Origin: a bacterium
GTDB lineage: Bacteria > Electryoneota > Electryoneia > Electryoneales > Electryoneaceae
Assembly (NCBI GenBank): GCA_020444265.1
Contig: JAHLLH010000002.1
Coordinates: forward strand, 485,033 to 549,032
Length of the DNA stretch: 64,000 nt
Direction: 5' to 3'
This document shows positions 26,452 through 34,990 of this stretch, in pieces. Position 1 is the stretch's first letter, and every line of letters starts with the position of its first letter. The translations under genes were made by a program, and so were the position numbers. The notes beneath the pieces are model-generated. The model was not told where the DNA came from. It saw only the letters and a program-made list of their open reading frames with translations, and made no database searches.

Positions 26452-27161
26452 TGAAAGGGAAGCCGATTGCGGGTCTTGAGGGCTCGGTACTGGTGATTGC
26501 GGCCCATCCTGATGACGAACTACTCGGTTGTGGCGGGACCATCGCACGATTGGCCCTGGCGGGGCAGGATGTCCACATCGCGATCTTTGGCGAAGGGATC
26601 ACCTCGCGGCAAAAAGCTCGAGACGATGCCGACTCCGCAGAGCTCGACACCTTGCACACCACCGCCCACCAGGTGGCGCACCACCTCGGCGCGGTCAGCC
26701 TTGACCTCTTCAAACTGCCCGACAACCGGTTTGATACCGTCCCCATGCTCGAGGTAGCCAAGCAGATTGAGGAGCTGATCGAACGCTATCAGCCGCGTGT
26801 GGTTTTTACCCACAGCGGCGGCGATCTGAATGTCGACCATGTCGTGCTGCACCGTGCCACCCTGACCGCAACTCGTCCGATGGAAGGGCACCCGGTCAAA
26901 GATGTCTACTGCTATGAGGTCGCCTCCTCGACCGAATGGACCTTCCAGCAGTTCTCGCCAGTTTTCCGACCGAGCCTTTTTGTCGACATCAGCGAGCAGC
27001 TCGAGCGGAAAGTCGAGGGGATGGCCCTCTACGAGAGCGAAGCACGTGAGTTTCCGCATCCCAGATCAGGGGATGCGCTACGTGCGATTGCGAGACGGTG
27101 GGGGACGGTCGTCGGTTTGCAGGCCGCGGAAGCCTTTGAGTTGATCAGGTCGGTGAGATAA
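26451..27161 (+). CDS. PIG-L/LmbE-family deacetylase
   Basis: The protein has 236 residues with the zinc motif AAHPDDE (H19, D21, D22) and the second metal site DHVVLH (around residue 130). PIG-L enzymes remove N-acetyl groups from GlcNAc-type sugars. Placed after an aminotransferase and a GNAT gene, it could expose an amine for re-acylation, for example by the formyltransferase. ATG 26451 shares its A with the upstream TGA; the longer frame from 26382 is a shadow of the GNAT gene. Confidence 0.88.
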   Translation: MKGKPIAGLEGSVLVIAAHPDDELLGCGGTIARLALAGQDVHIAIFGEGITSRQKARDDADSAELDTLHTTAHQVAHHLGAVSLDLFKLPDNRFDTVPMLEVAKQIEELIERYQPRVVFTHSGGDLNVDHVVLHRATLTATRPMEGHPVKDVYCYEVASSTEWTFQQFSPVFRPSLFVDISEQLERKVEGMALYESEAREFPHPRSGDALRAIARRWGTVVGLQAAEAFELIRSVR

Positions 27162-27242
27162 AGCGTTCGGTGATACCGCCGTTCCGTGAGGTCTTTAGCG
27201 TAGCGGAGACTTGACGGATGATCGCGCCGTTGGCGTGAATGG

Positions 27243-27268
27243 TGTGTCAGATCTGAGGATCTGACACA
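27243..27268 (+). terminator. hairpin after the deacetylase gene
   Basis: TGTGTCAGATC (27243-27253), loop TGAG, GATCTGACACA (27258-27268): an 11-bp perfect stem without a strong T tract. It lies in a family B repeat region and may end the second glycan transcript. Confidence 0.5.
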
Positions 27269-27343
27269 ACGACGATTACCCGAGAGAGTTGGATTGCCAG
27301 GTTTCGCTCGCAAGGACGATTACCATCAGGGAGAGTAAGGTTC

Positions 27344-28540
27344 ATGATCCTCGACAAAAGGCAACTATTCCGCCTGACCCAGTCGAAAAAAGTGGTCGCT
27401 TTCGGTGCGGGGGTGACGGCGGAGAAGACTCTCCATGTCGTGCAGGATGCCTTCGACTACTTTGTGGACAACAACGAGGAACTGTGGGGCACCACATTCG
27501 AGGATCGTCTCGTTTTTTCACCGGAAAAATTGCGTGAAGAAGACCCAAACGACCTCTTTATCGTCATCTGCAGCACCTTCTATGAGGAGCTGATTGTCCA
27601 GCTCGAAGGGATGGGTTTTCAACCGGGACGGAATATTGGCTTCTCACCCCTGCTGCATACGGTTGTCGCCTATCGTACTCTCGACACAGGCTCTACCAGG
27701 CTGCTGGTCAGCGGGTATGGGGGACATGGGGGGCTCTACCTCGTCAACACGCGCGATGGTAGCCATGAATGTGTCCATGAGGGCCCATTCCGTGGCGTCA
27801 AATTGCTGGACAACGAGCTCTTTGCAGTGGTGGAACGGGAAGGGATCTGGGTGCTCGACCCGGAATCCCTCGAGGTCAAGCAGAAGCACAGCTACCCGGA
27901 CTTCCGCAATGCTCTCGGCATCGAATACTGCCCCGACCGAAACCGTTTCTATGTCGCCCTCTCGGGAAGGGACGAGATTCTTGTCATCGACCGTGAGACG
28001 ATGAACGAGATCGACCGTATCACCCTCTTCGCAGAAAAATTCCAAGCGACGGGGAAGGAGCAGCACCACATCAACGACATGCTGGTAATGCATGATGGCC
28101 GGAAGCTGCTCGTCTCGATGTTTTCCTTGACCGGCTACTGGCGTCAGAATGTCTATGACGGCTGCCTGGTGGAACTCGACCTCGACCGGATGGAGCTCGG
28201 TCACACCCTGATGAGCGGGATGGCGAAACCGCATACGGTCCGCCTGTTTGAGGATGATATCTATCTCGTTGACTCGTTCCGAGGCCAGGTCATGCGCGGT
28301 AGCGACAATGTGATTGCTGAGTTCAATGGCTTCGTGAGAGGGTTGGAACGGGATTCCGAACGGTACTACATCGGTCTCAGCCGGAACCGTCACATCGAAG
28401 AATCCTACCGCCTTGACAAAGCGATCATGGCCAATCCAGGGCTGATGGTCTACCTGCACGAGGACAACGTTTACAAGTTCATCGAGCTGCCTGTCAGCGA
28501 TGTCTATGCGATCCTCGACTTGGGGAGGGACGGGGAGTAA
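27344..28540 (+). CDS. Rossmann-like + beta-propeller-like protein, unknown
   Basis: The protein has 398 residues and no signal peptide. Residues 1-105 (KKVVAFGAGVTAEKTL ... STFYEELIVQLEGMGF) resemble the small Rossmann-type domain seen in capsule and glycan enzymes. Residues 115-395 show repeating short strands (LLVSGYGGHGG, GIWVLDPESLEV, RDEILVIDRETM, DDIYLVDSF) like a beta-propeller. The C-terminal segment resembles DUF4915/TIGR03032-type proteins, with low certainty. It sits 180 bases after the glycan operon, so a role there is plausible. GGGAG and AAGG precede ATG 27344. Confidence 0.6.
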   Translation: MILDKRQLFRLTQSKKVVAFGAGVTAEKTLHVVQDAFDYFVDNNEELWGTTFEDRLVFSPEKLREEDPNDLFIVICSTFYEELIVQLEGMGFQPGRNIGFSPLLHTVVAYRTLDTGSTRLLVSGYGGHGGLYLVNTRDGSHECVHEGPFRGVKLLDNELFAVVEREGIWVLDPESLEVKQKHSYPDFRNALGIEYCPDRNRFYVALSGRDEILVIDRETMNEIDRITLFAEKFQATGKEQHHINDMLVMHDGRKLLVSMFSLTGYWRQNVYDGCLVELDLDRMELGHTLMSGMAKPHTVRLFEDDIYLVDSFRGQVMRGSDNVIAEFNGFVRGLERDSERYYIGLSRNRHIEESYRLDKAIMANPGLMVYLHEDNVYKFIELPVSDVYAILDLGRDGE

Positions 28541-28648
28541 GCTCTTGGTCTTGTTAGAGCTACTCCCAATGAATTCCCTTTCTTCCCCTTGAGCTGACTC
28601 TCTCGCCTGTGTACGTTTGGGAATCATCCCAGAACCGAAAGAGAATCC

Positions 28649-29344
28649 ATGCCAAAACAGGCGATTGACTACCATTCAGCCTTTGCCGACAGTCGTGTCG
28701 GGCAATCCCTTGGTGAAGAGGTCAGCCGTGATCTCTTGCTGCGTGGCGAAATGCGTCACTGGAGCAAGGGGGAGCTCATTTTCCAGGAAGATGATGAGGT
28801 ACCTGGTCTCTGGCTGGTGGTCGATGGGCAGGTGAAGCTGAGCCGTTTCACCGCCGATGGCCGTGAGGTAATCCTGCACATGGCTTCTCCCTTCATGATC
28901 ATCGCGGAGGCGGCCATCTTCCTCGGCAAATACCCCGCCTCTGCCACCGCGACCAGCGACTGCGCCATGGTCCTGCTCCGTACCCCGATGGTCTTCGAAC
29001 TGATGGAAAGCCATCCGAAATTTATGCGACGCATCTTCGGCAGCATGTCGGTCTGGTTGAAACGGATGGTGGATAAGGTCGATCAGCTGACCATGAACGA
29101 CGCCACCGCTCGCTTGGTGCGCTACCTGCTCGACTTGAAGGGCGAGAAGGGCTCGACCAAAGACCGTGTCGTGCTGCCAGTGAAGAAGGGCGAACTGGCG
29201 GTGATGCTCAACATGAACCAGGCCACTCTCAGCCGCAGTTTGCGCCGTCTCCAGGACGAGGGTGCCATCGCGGTCGACGCCAAATATGTCGACCTTCTCA
29301 ACCACCCCAAACTGCAGAAGCTCGCCTTGCCACCGATTGAATGA
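28649..29344 (+). CDS. Crp/Fnr-family transcription regulator
   Basis: The protein has 231 residues: a cyclic-nucleotide-binding-type beta-roll (about residues 15-130, with GLWLVVDGQVKLSRF and the EAAIFLGKYPASATA region), a long dimer helix, and a winged helix with NMNQATLSRSLRRLQDEGAI as recognition region. There is no N-terminal Cys cluster like Fnr, so it is more like Crp, Dnr or HcpR types that sense nucleotides or NO through heme. It is encoded 1.1 kb upstream of the HAO gene and is a candidate for the palindromes at 30305, 37955, 41563, 45259 and 60454. Confidence 0.9.
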   Translation: MPKQAIDYHSAFADSRVGQSLGEEVSRDLLLRGEMRHWSKGELIFQEDDEVPGLWLVVDGQVKLSRFTADGREVILHMASPFMIIAEAAIFLGKYPASATATSDCAMVLLRTPMVFELMESHPKFMRRIFGSMSVWLKRMVDKVDQLTMNDATARLVRYLLDLKGEKGSTKDRVVLPVKKGELAVMLNMNQATLSRSLRRLQDEGAIAVDAKYVDLLNHPKLQKLALPPIE

Positions 29345-29376
29345 GGCGCATCCAGCAGGGGAAGACAGGTAGCCTA

Positions 29377-30171
29377 TCACCCTCCCAGAAACCAAAGCCG
29401 GAAGAGCAGCCCACCTGTCACATGAAATGTAGTCAGGTTGACAGAATGCGCTACCAGTTCCTTCTCACCGTTCCTGACCTTGGGTAGGTCCATCCGTTGA
29501 GGAATGACAAACGATCCTCGAACTACCATTGATACGATGGCTCCGAGATGAATGTGTGCCTCCCCACCCGCAAGCAAGTGAGGGACAATAGTCTCGACTG
29601 ACTTGTCAACGGGTGGATCGTCGCTCTCGACACCAGTTACATGCAGGTTGGCGGTCGCCGAAGTAATCCCGGCGCCGAACAGCAACCAGGTTTCCGTTCG
29701 AAAGGCCTTGTAGCGGTGGCTCGCCGGGATTGGGTTCAACGATATCATTCCAACCAGACTTGCATGGTCCGCGAAGAGACGTTCCGTCTCACGACCGATA
29801 CCCTTTGCTCGGTATCCTGGTGACCGGTAGGCCATTACTCCTGCTGAAAAACGGGGCAGGAGACCCACCCGGATCGAGAGTGATGCAGGTCGAAGTTCCC
29901 ATTTATACACAGGATAGCTGAACCGGATAGGCGCTGGAATCCATTCGGGATAGTCTGGTGTGCCGCTGAACCCGGATTGATCAAACGCCTCTTTCAGGTC
30001 GGGCTTCATCATGTGAAGGCCTGCGGAATAGGCAAACTCCAAAGTTATCTGCGGTACACGACCATCGAAACGTGAGGATGAAAGTCGCCCGTCGGCGTCT
30101 TGGGCAAACAGGACGAGGGGAAAAACCTGGAAGATCAATGTGACAAAGAAGAGTGAGCGATACCGTGTCAT
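29377..30171 (-). CDS. outer-membrane protein, probable beta-barrel
   Basis: The protein has 264 residues: a signal peptide (MTRYRSLFFVTLIFQVFPLVLFAQ, about 24 residues), then a barrel-like alternation of strands with a C-terminus of aromatic and hydrophobic residues (LLFRLWFLGG). No family is recognised. ATG 30171 is chosen because the signal peptide starts there; the frame extends to 30264. It is convergent with the Crp/Fnr gene and divergent from the HAO gene. Confidence 0.6.
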   Translation of the reverse strand: MTRYRSLFFVTLIFQVFPLVLFAQDADGRLSSSRFDGRVPQITLEFAYSAGLHMMKPDLKEAFDQSGFSGTPDYPEWIPAPIRFSYPVYKWELRPASLSIRVGLLPRFSAGVMAYRSPGYRAKGIGRETERLFADHASLVGMISLNPIPASHRYKAFRTETWLLFGAGITSATANLHVTGVESDDPPVDKSVETIVPHLLAGGEAHIHLGAIVSMVVRGSFVIPQRMDLPKVRNGEKELVAHSVNLTTFHVTGGLLFRLWFLGG

Positions 30172-30469
30172 TCGTTGATCCGCTGTTCGAACTGATACTG
30201 TAATCCTAAGAACATAATCATTGTTTGATCTGTGGTGCCCACTGAAATGCGGGATAGTTGACACAGCCCCACCCGAGATTCTCTACAAGTTTTTAGCTGA
30301 GCGTTTTTGACCTGTGCAAAAACTCCTGATCCCCTCTCCACCCATCTTACCGCTGCGGAGGTATGTCTGAACTGGATTCAGGTGCGGTTTGCCTCCACCT
30401 TGTGAAGGATACCACAAATTCAGAATAAAGCGTCACCCATGCAGGGGGCGGAACAACGAGGGTGGACCC
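30172..30469. other. divergent promoter region, OMP / HAO
   Basis: The 298-base region holds the palindrome at 30305-30321. A possible -10 (CATCTT, 30343-30348) lies about 30 bases past its centre, which would place the palindrome near -41.5 of a plus-strand start. The leader to the HAO start is then about 115 bases. No gene is seen. Confidence 0.5.
30305..30321 (+). promoter_or_regulatory. Crp/Fnr-type palindrome upstream of the HAO operon
   Basis: TTTTG-ACCTGTG-CAAAA, a 17-bp imperfect palindrome flanked by one further T and A. The same 5-7-5 pattern with the same outer bases occurs upstream of the NapH-like gene at 37955-37971. Confidence 0.6.
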
Positions 30470-31807
30470 ATGAAACGTCTGACGATCATCATCACAAGCA
30501 TCCTGCTGCTGGCCGGTTTTGCGCAAGCGGCGGACCGTGCAACGGTCGAGGGCAAGTGCATGACCTGCCACAAGGAGAAGAGCCCCGGCCTCTATCAACA
30601 GTGGTATTCATCCGAGCACTCGCTGCACAATGTGACCTGCTATGATTGCCACAAGGCGGAAAAGGGCGACAAGGATGCCTTCATGCACGAGGGTGCCCTG
30701 ATCGCCACCCTGGTCACCCCCAACGATTGCTCGGTCTGCCACACGAAAGAGTCCGAGGAATTCCAGCGCAGCCATCATGCGAAGGCGGGGAAGATCCTCT
30801 CCTCGAACGATGCCTACCTCGCCCATGTAGTCGCGGGCGAACCGGCAGCGATTGGCGGGTGCGAAACCTGCCACGGTGGCGTGATGAAGCTCGACAAGAA
30901 CTCGCCGAACCTCCTCGCCAAGGGCACCTGGCCGAACAGCGGTATCGGGAGGATCAACCCGGATGGCAGCCTTGGTTCATGCAATGCCTGCCACACACGT
31001 CACGAGTTCAGCATCGCCCAGGCACGACAACCGGAAACCTGCGGCAAGTGCCACCTCGGCCCCGATCACCCGCAGAAGGAGATCTACGAGGAGTCGAAGC
31101 ATGGCATCATGTACTTCACCAACAAAGAGAAGATGAACCTCGACTCGGACCACTGGGTCGTCGGTGAGGACTACTACTCCGCGCCGACCTGCGCCACCTG
31201 CCATCTCTCAGCGACCCCGAACCAGCCGGTGACCCATGATGCGGGTGAGCGTTTGTCCTGGACCCTTCGTCCCCCGATTTCGAAGCATCAGGAAGATTGG
31301 GAAGAGAAGCGCGACAACATGAAAGAGGTCTGCTCCGCGTGTCATGGTCCCGTCTTTGTCGACGGTCACTATGCTCAGTTCGACGGTGTCGTCAACCTCT
31401 ACGATCAGAAATTCGCGAAGCCGTCCACCGAAGTCATGGCGATCATCAAGAAGAACAAGTCGCTCGAGAACGAAGCGAACATGTCCAACGATCTCGAATG
31501 GACCTACTGGGAGTTGTGGCATCATGAGGGACGGCGGGCACGTCACGGTGCAGCGATGATGGGTCCGGATTACACCTGGTGGCATGGCATGTACGAGGTC
31601 GCGAAACACTTCTACTTCAACTTTATCCCAGAAGTGCGAGCTACTGGCGACCAGGAAGTGATTGACTACATCGACAACATGCTTGCTAACGATCCGATGC
31701 ACCAGTGGATGGATCGTCCCACTGCCGAGCTGAAGAAAGACATCCAGAACGGCAAGATGCAGGCAATGTTCAAAGATTACTACCAACCCGTGATGGACGA
31801 AAAATGA
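30470..31807 (+). CDS. octaheme HAO-family cytochrome c
   Basis: The protein has 445 residues: a signal peptide (1-20) and eight CxxCH motifs at 30, 57, 87, 131, 171, 191, 241 and 288. The hydroxylamine oxidoreductase family is shown by CHLGPDHPQKEIYEESKHG and, near the C-terminus, by WHHEGRRARHGAAMMGPDY followed by WWHG. It is smaller than nitrifier HAO. Together with the NapC/NrfH-like gene directly downstream (ATGA overlap), it fits the reductive epsilon-type HAO arrangement, where the enzyme takes electrons from quinol and reduces nitrite or hydroxylamine in the periplasm. The direction of the reaction is inferred from context. ATG 30470 starts the signal peptide. Confidence 0.9.
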   Translation: MKRLTIIITSILLLAGFAQAADRATVEGKCMTCHKEKSPGLYQQWYSSEHSLHNVTCYDCHKAEKGDKDAFMHEGALIATLVTPNDCSVCHTKESEEFQRSHHAKAGKILSSNDAYLAHVVAGEPAAIGGCETCHGGVMKLDKNSPNLLAKGTWPNSGIGRINPDGSLGSCNACHTRHEFSIAQARQPETCGKCHLGPDHPQKEIYEESKHGIMYFTNKEKMNLDSDHWVVGEDYYSAPTCATCHLSATPNQPVTHDAGERLSWTLRPPISKHQEDWEEKRDNMKEVCSACHGPVFVDGHYAQFDGVVNLYDQKFAKPSTEVMAIIKKNKSLENEANMSNDLEWTYWELWHHEGRRARHGAAMMGPDYTWWHGMYEVAKHFYFNFIPEVRATGDQEVIDYIDNMLANDPMHQWMDRPTAELKKDIQNGKMQAMFKDYYQPVMDEK

Positions 31808-33303
31808 GACGCACCTACCTGGCCTTTCTGCGTGGCGTGTCGGTCAACACGTTCAGCAAGCTGGGTGCAGCGTTCGCCACAGCAGCAGCGATCACCTTCC
31901 TGCTGTTCCAGGCGCTGAGCCTGGTGGGAATGCTGGGCAACGCCTACTTCGGGCTGGTGCTCTACCTTGGCTTTCCCTCACTCTTCATCCTCGGCCTGCT
32001 GCTGATCCCGGTTGGCTGGTGGGTCGAGATGAAGAAAACGGGACAACCCCTCCGAACACTGTTGTCGAAGCGATTTGGGGACGAGGACCTGGAGGCGAAA
32101 GCGACCGGAGCGAGGTTGCTGCGTACAGTCACCCTGTTCACCGCGATTAACGTGTTATTGTTGGGGGCGGGGACGGTCCGTATGCTCCACTTCATGGACA
32201 GCGCCCACTTCTGTGGCACCGCCTGCCACAGCGTGATGAACCCGGAGTGGACCACCTACCAGCAGTCGCCGCATGCACGGGTGAAGTGTGTCGAGTGCCA
32301 TGTTGGAGAGGGAGTGGATGCGCTGGTGAAGTCGAAGATCAATGGTGCATGGCAGATGGTGTCGGCCACCTTCGACCTCTACGAGCGCCCCATCCCGACC
32401 CCGGTGCATCAGTTGCGCCCGGCACGTGAGACCTGTGAAAAATGCCACTGGCCGGACAAGTTCAGCGGCAACCGTATCCGCAGCTACGTTCACTACGAAT
32501 CCGATTCGACCAACACCGCCCGCTATACCACCCTGATGATGAAAATCGGAAGTGGTCGTGAGGGCCATGCCACTGGTTCCCACTGGCATGTTGCGGAAGA
32601 GAACGAAGTACGGTACGCGTCGGTTGAGGATGAACGTGAGCAGATGCTCTATGTCGAAGCGTTGCAGCCGGACGGCAGTTGGAAGCGGTATACCAACAAG
32701 AAACTGGCGTGGTGTGGTGAGCTGGAGCACGAGGACCTTCGGACAATGGATTGTGTCGACTGCCACAACCGTGCGACGCACATCTACGAGCAGCCGGAGG
32801 ATGCGGTCGATGAACGTATGCGTCTCGGGCTGATCCCGGAGACCCTGCCCTTCATCAAGAAACGTGCGCTTGGGGCTCTGCTGAACGGCTACCCGGACGA
32901 GGCCGCCGCGATGAAGGGGATCGATGCTCACATCCGAAACTGGTACCGTCGCGAATACCCGAACCGAATCGCGCCGATGTCAAAGGAGATTGATCGGGCT
33001 GTTGAAACGGTTCAGGCGATCTGGCTCCGCAACATCCATCCCGGTATGAACATCGGTTGGGGGGCGTACCCGAGCCATCTCGGGCATCAGGAGGGCGAAG
33101 GCTGTTTTCGCTGCCACACGCCTGATTTGGTGGATGATGCGGGAGAAAGCATCCCGATGGACTGCACATTGTGCCACTCGATCCTCGCTGAGGATGCCAT
33201 CGACCCGATGGAATACCTGGTGACCGAACCGGACGACACGACCGCGAACGGCATGCAGGCGCACTACCTCTCGCGGGAATTCGAGCAGTCGTTCCGGGAC
33301 TGA
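31804..33303 (+). CDS. NapC/NrfH-like multiheme quinol dehydrogenase
   Basis: The protein has 499 residues. Three membrane helices (about 22-45, 50-73, 108-128) are followed by a periplasmic part with the unusual first motif CGTACH (137-142, CxxxCH) in SAHFCGTACHSVMNPEW, then CVECH (162), CEKCH (211), CVDCH, CFRCH and CTLCH: six heme sites. NapC/NrfH proteins have four hemes and are shorter, so this has a C-terminal extension with extra hemes. It should pass electrons from menaquinol to the HAO-type cytochrome encoded just upstream. Confidence 0.88.
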   Translation: MRRTYLAFLRGVSVNTFSKLGAAFATAAAITFLLFQALSLVGMLGNAYFGLVLYLGFPSLFILGLLLIPVGWWVEMKKTGQPLRTLLSKRFGDEDLEAKATGARLLRTVTLFTAINVLLLGAGTVRMLHFMDSAHFCGTACHSVMNPEWTTYQQSPHARVKCVECHVGEGVDALVKSKINGAWQMVSATFDLYERPIPTPVHQLRPARETCEKCHWPDKFSGNRIRSYVHYESDSTNTARYTTLMMKIGSGREGHATGSHWHVAEENEVRYASVEDEREQMLYVEALQPDGSWKRYTNKKLAWCGELEHEDLRTMDCVDCHNRATHIYEQPEDAVDERMRLGLIPETLPFIKKRALGALLNGYPDEAAAMKGIDAHIRNWYRREYPNRIAPMSKEIDRAVETVQAIWLRNIHPGMNIGWGAYPSHLGHQEGEGCFRCHTPDLVDDAGESIPMDCTLCHSILAEDAIDPMEYLVTEPDDTTANGMQAHYLSREFEQSFRD

Positions 33304-33360
33304 TGCTGGATGGTTTTGTGTTGTGCTACTGGGTGGCCCGGGACGTCAGTCCCGGGTCTC
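33304..33360. repeat. short palindrome after the NapC-like gene
   Basis: TGGCCCGGGAC-gtca-GTCCCGGGT around 33331-33355 forms a strong hairpin that may end the HAO-NapC transcript. There is no clear T tract. Confidence 0.45.
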
Positions 33361-33830
33361 TCTGTCTACTACATGTCATCCCGGGCCCCGACCCGGGATC
33401 CAGCCGAGGGACTAGCCTATTGGGCAGACTGTCAGCCTTTCTGCGACACTCTGCCCAACCAGAGTAGATAGCCACGCCTGCATTCTTTGTCCCTGTCGAA
33501 AGGGACAGACTGCGAGCATGGCAAGCTACGCTTACCATGCCATCCTGGCGCTCTGTCTACGACATGTCATCCCGGGCCCCGACCCGGGATCCAGCCGAGG
33601 GAGGTAGCTACCAGGCACCCTGTCAGCCTTTCTGCGACGCCCTGCCCAACCAGAGTAGATAGCCACGCCTGCATTCTTTGTCCCTGTCGAAAGGGACAGA
33701 CTGCGAGCATGGCAAGCTACGCTTACCATGCCATCCTGGCGCTCTGTCTACTACATGTCATCCCGGGCCCCGACCCGGGATCCAGCCGAGGAAGCTGGCT
33801 ACCAGACAGACGATCAGCCTTTCTGCGACA
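33361..33830. repeat. 191-bp tandem repeat array (about 2.5 copies)
   Basis: The unit starts with TCTGTCTAC at 33361, 33552 and 33743, giving an exact 191-base period. Each unit contains the family C palindrome (GTCATCCCGGGCC ... GGGATCCAGC), a CAGCCTTTCTGCGAC block, a GTCCCT-gtcga-AGGGAC hairpin and a GCATGG ... CCATGC arm pair; the last copy is cut after the CTGCGAC block. Copies differ by few substitutions apart from a short variable segment after CCAGCCGAGG. Frames across the array run open only because of its composition. Units are too long and have no spacers, so it is not CRISPR. Confidence 0.85.
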
Positions 33831-33842
33831 CTCTGACCAACC

Positions 33843-33960
33843 ACGTCATTGCGAACAAGCGCCCCAGGCGCGCAGTGCGGCAATCTGCCCTTGATTGGGG
33901 GCGTCAGCCCCCACAGGGTCGGGACGGGAAGAGGGCAAATGGTAGAACCTCAATCACTCA
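33843..33960. repeat. GTCATTGCGA-type dispersed repeat fragment
   Basis: CACGTCATTGCGAAC ... GCGGCAATCTG ... TTGATTGGGGGCGTCAGCCCCCA resembles the repeat at 57535-57715 (GTCATTGCGAGG, GCAATCAATCTTGATTGGGGGC). This sequence type recurs in intergenic DNA of many bacteria. Confidence 0.55.
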
Positions 33961-33967
33961 TAAAAAA

Positions 33968-33990
33968 CCCGACTTGACAAGCAAGTCGGG
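33968..33990 (-). terminator. rho-independent terminator of the AraC-type gene
   Basis: CCCGACTTG (33968-33976), loop ACAAG, CAAGTCGGG (33982-33990). On the minus strand the stem is followed by six T (33967-33962). It lies about 30 bases past the stop of the minus-strand regulator. Confidence 0.92.
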
Positions 33991-34021
33991 CACCCAGCAT
34001 CCATGCCAGTCATCCGTTTCC

Positions 34022-34990
34022 CTACGCCGGTTTCACCGGCAGCCAGATCTCGACACAGTGCTTGCCTTCAGGACCCTCGCCCGGCTGTCCGATGTACTTC
34101 TCGAAGGCGGGGCGGTCATCCGGGGTGTAGCCGCTTTCGGGCAGCCATCCAGCATAGACCGCTTCCCAGACCTGACCGTACTGCGAAGGGTCGATCTCGA
34201 AGAAGGCGACCGCATATCGTCCCCCAGCGAGAGTCATCGTGCCCACGTCGCCCTCGCCCTTTGTGCCTTCGGGCACGCTGATGCAGCAGGAGGTGCGCAG
34301 CTTGTCCTCATCGACCACCTCCGGCGAATCATGGTAGATCGAAAAGGTCATGGTCTCGGCGTTGATCAGGTCACGTGGCCCGGCCCACTGATAGAGCCGT
34401 CCGAAGAGGCGCTCGAACAGGGCGCCATCGCCGGCATAGGGGCCAACGTGACGGACATAGGCGACGGGAATCGGGTCGATGTCACGGACGGTGACATCTG
34501 CGGTGATGGTGGATTGCTCTTTCATGGTCACTCTCCAACGTTGTGTGAACGGAACGCTGGAAGAAGGGATGATTTGTACCTCCCATTCTACCGGAGGATT
34601 GCTGTGCATGTGCTCATTCTTGCGGAGTTCTTGATCGAAGTTGCTACCAAGCGGGTAACGAGTGCGCCACTCCTTTGCGGACACCCCCCATTGTTGCTTG
34701 AACGCATGGGCGAAAGCGGCAGAGGAGGAGAAGCCGGTGTCCAACGCGATCCGTGTGATCGACATTTCCGGGTTCGAGGTCAGCTTGCCGGCTGCCCAGT
34801 TCAAGCGAATGCGCTGGACAAATTTCCCCAACGATTCGCCCATTGTGGCACGGAAAATCCGATGGAAGTGATAGGGCGACAGATGCGCCACCTCGGCCAG
34901 CTCGTTCAGGGTCAACGAATCCCCTTTGTGTTCCTCGATATAATCAAGGACACGGTTGATCCGTGCGATGGTCTCTTTGTTCCCCTGCAT
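34022..34990 (-). CDS. AraC-family regulator with GyrI-like effector domain
   Basis: The protein has 322 residues. Two helix-turn-helix motifs of AraC type fill residues 5-105 (LTLNELAEVAHLSPYHFHRIF; ITRIALDTGFSSSAAFAHAFKQ). Residues about 165-320 form a GyrI-like/AraC effector-binding domain (VRDIDPIPVAYVRHVGPYAG ... GRYAVAFFEI ... PAFEKYIG). This order is that of Rob/SoxS-relatives that respond to small hydrophobic compounds. GGGGAGGACA just before ATG 34990 fixes the start. It is monocistronic. Confidence 0.93.
   Translation of the reverse strand: MQGNKETIARINRVLDYIEEHKGDSLTLNELAEVAHLSPYHFHRIFRATMGESLGKFVQRIRLNWAAGKLTSNPEMSITRIALDTGFSSSAAFAHAFKQQWGVSAKEWRTRYPLGSNFDQELRKNEHMHSNPPVEWEVQIIPSSSVPFTQRWRVTMKEQSTITADVTVRDIDPIPVAYVRHVGPYAGDGALFERLFGRLYQWAGPRDLINAETMTFSIYHDSPEVVDEDKLRTSCCISVPEGTKGEGDVGTMTLAGGRYAVAFFEIDPSQYGQVWEAVYAGWLPESGYTPDDRPAFEKYIGQPGEGPEGKHCVEIWLPVKPA

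Noticed and set aside
33361-33830. CRISPR array
   Set aside because: Repeat units of 191 bases follow each other without unique spacers, and no cas gene is near.
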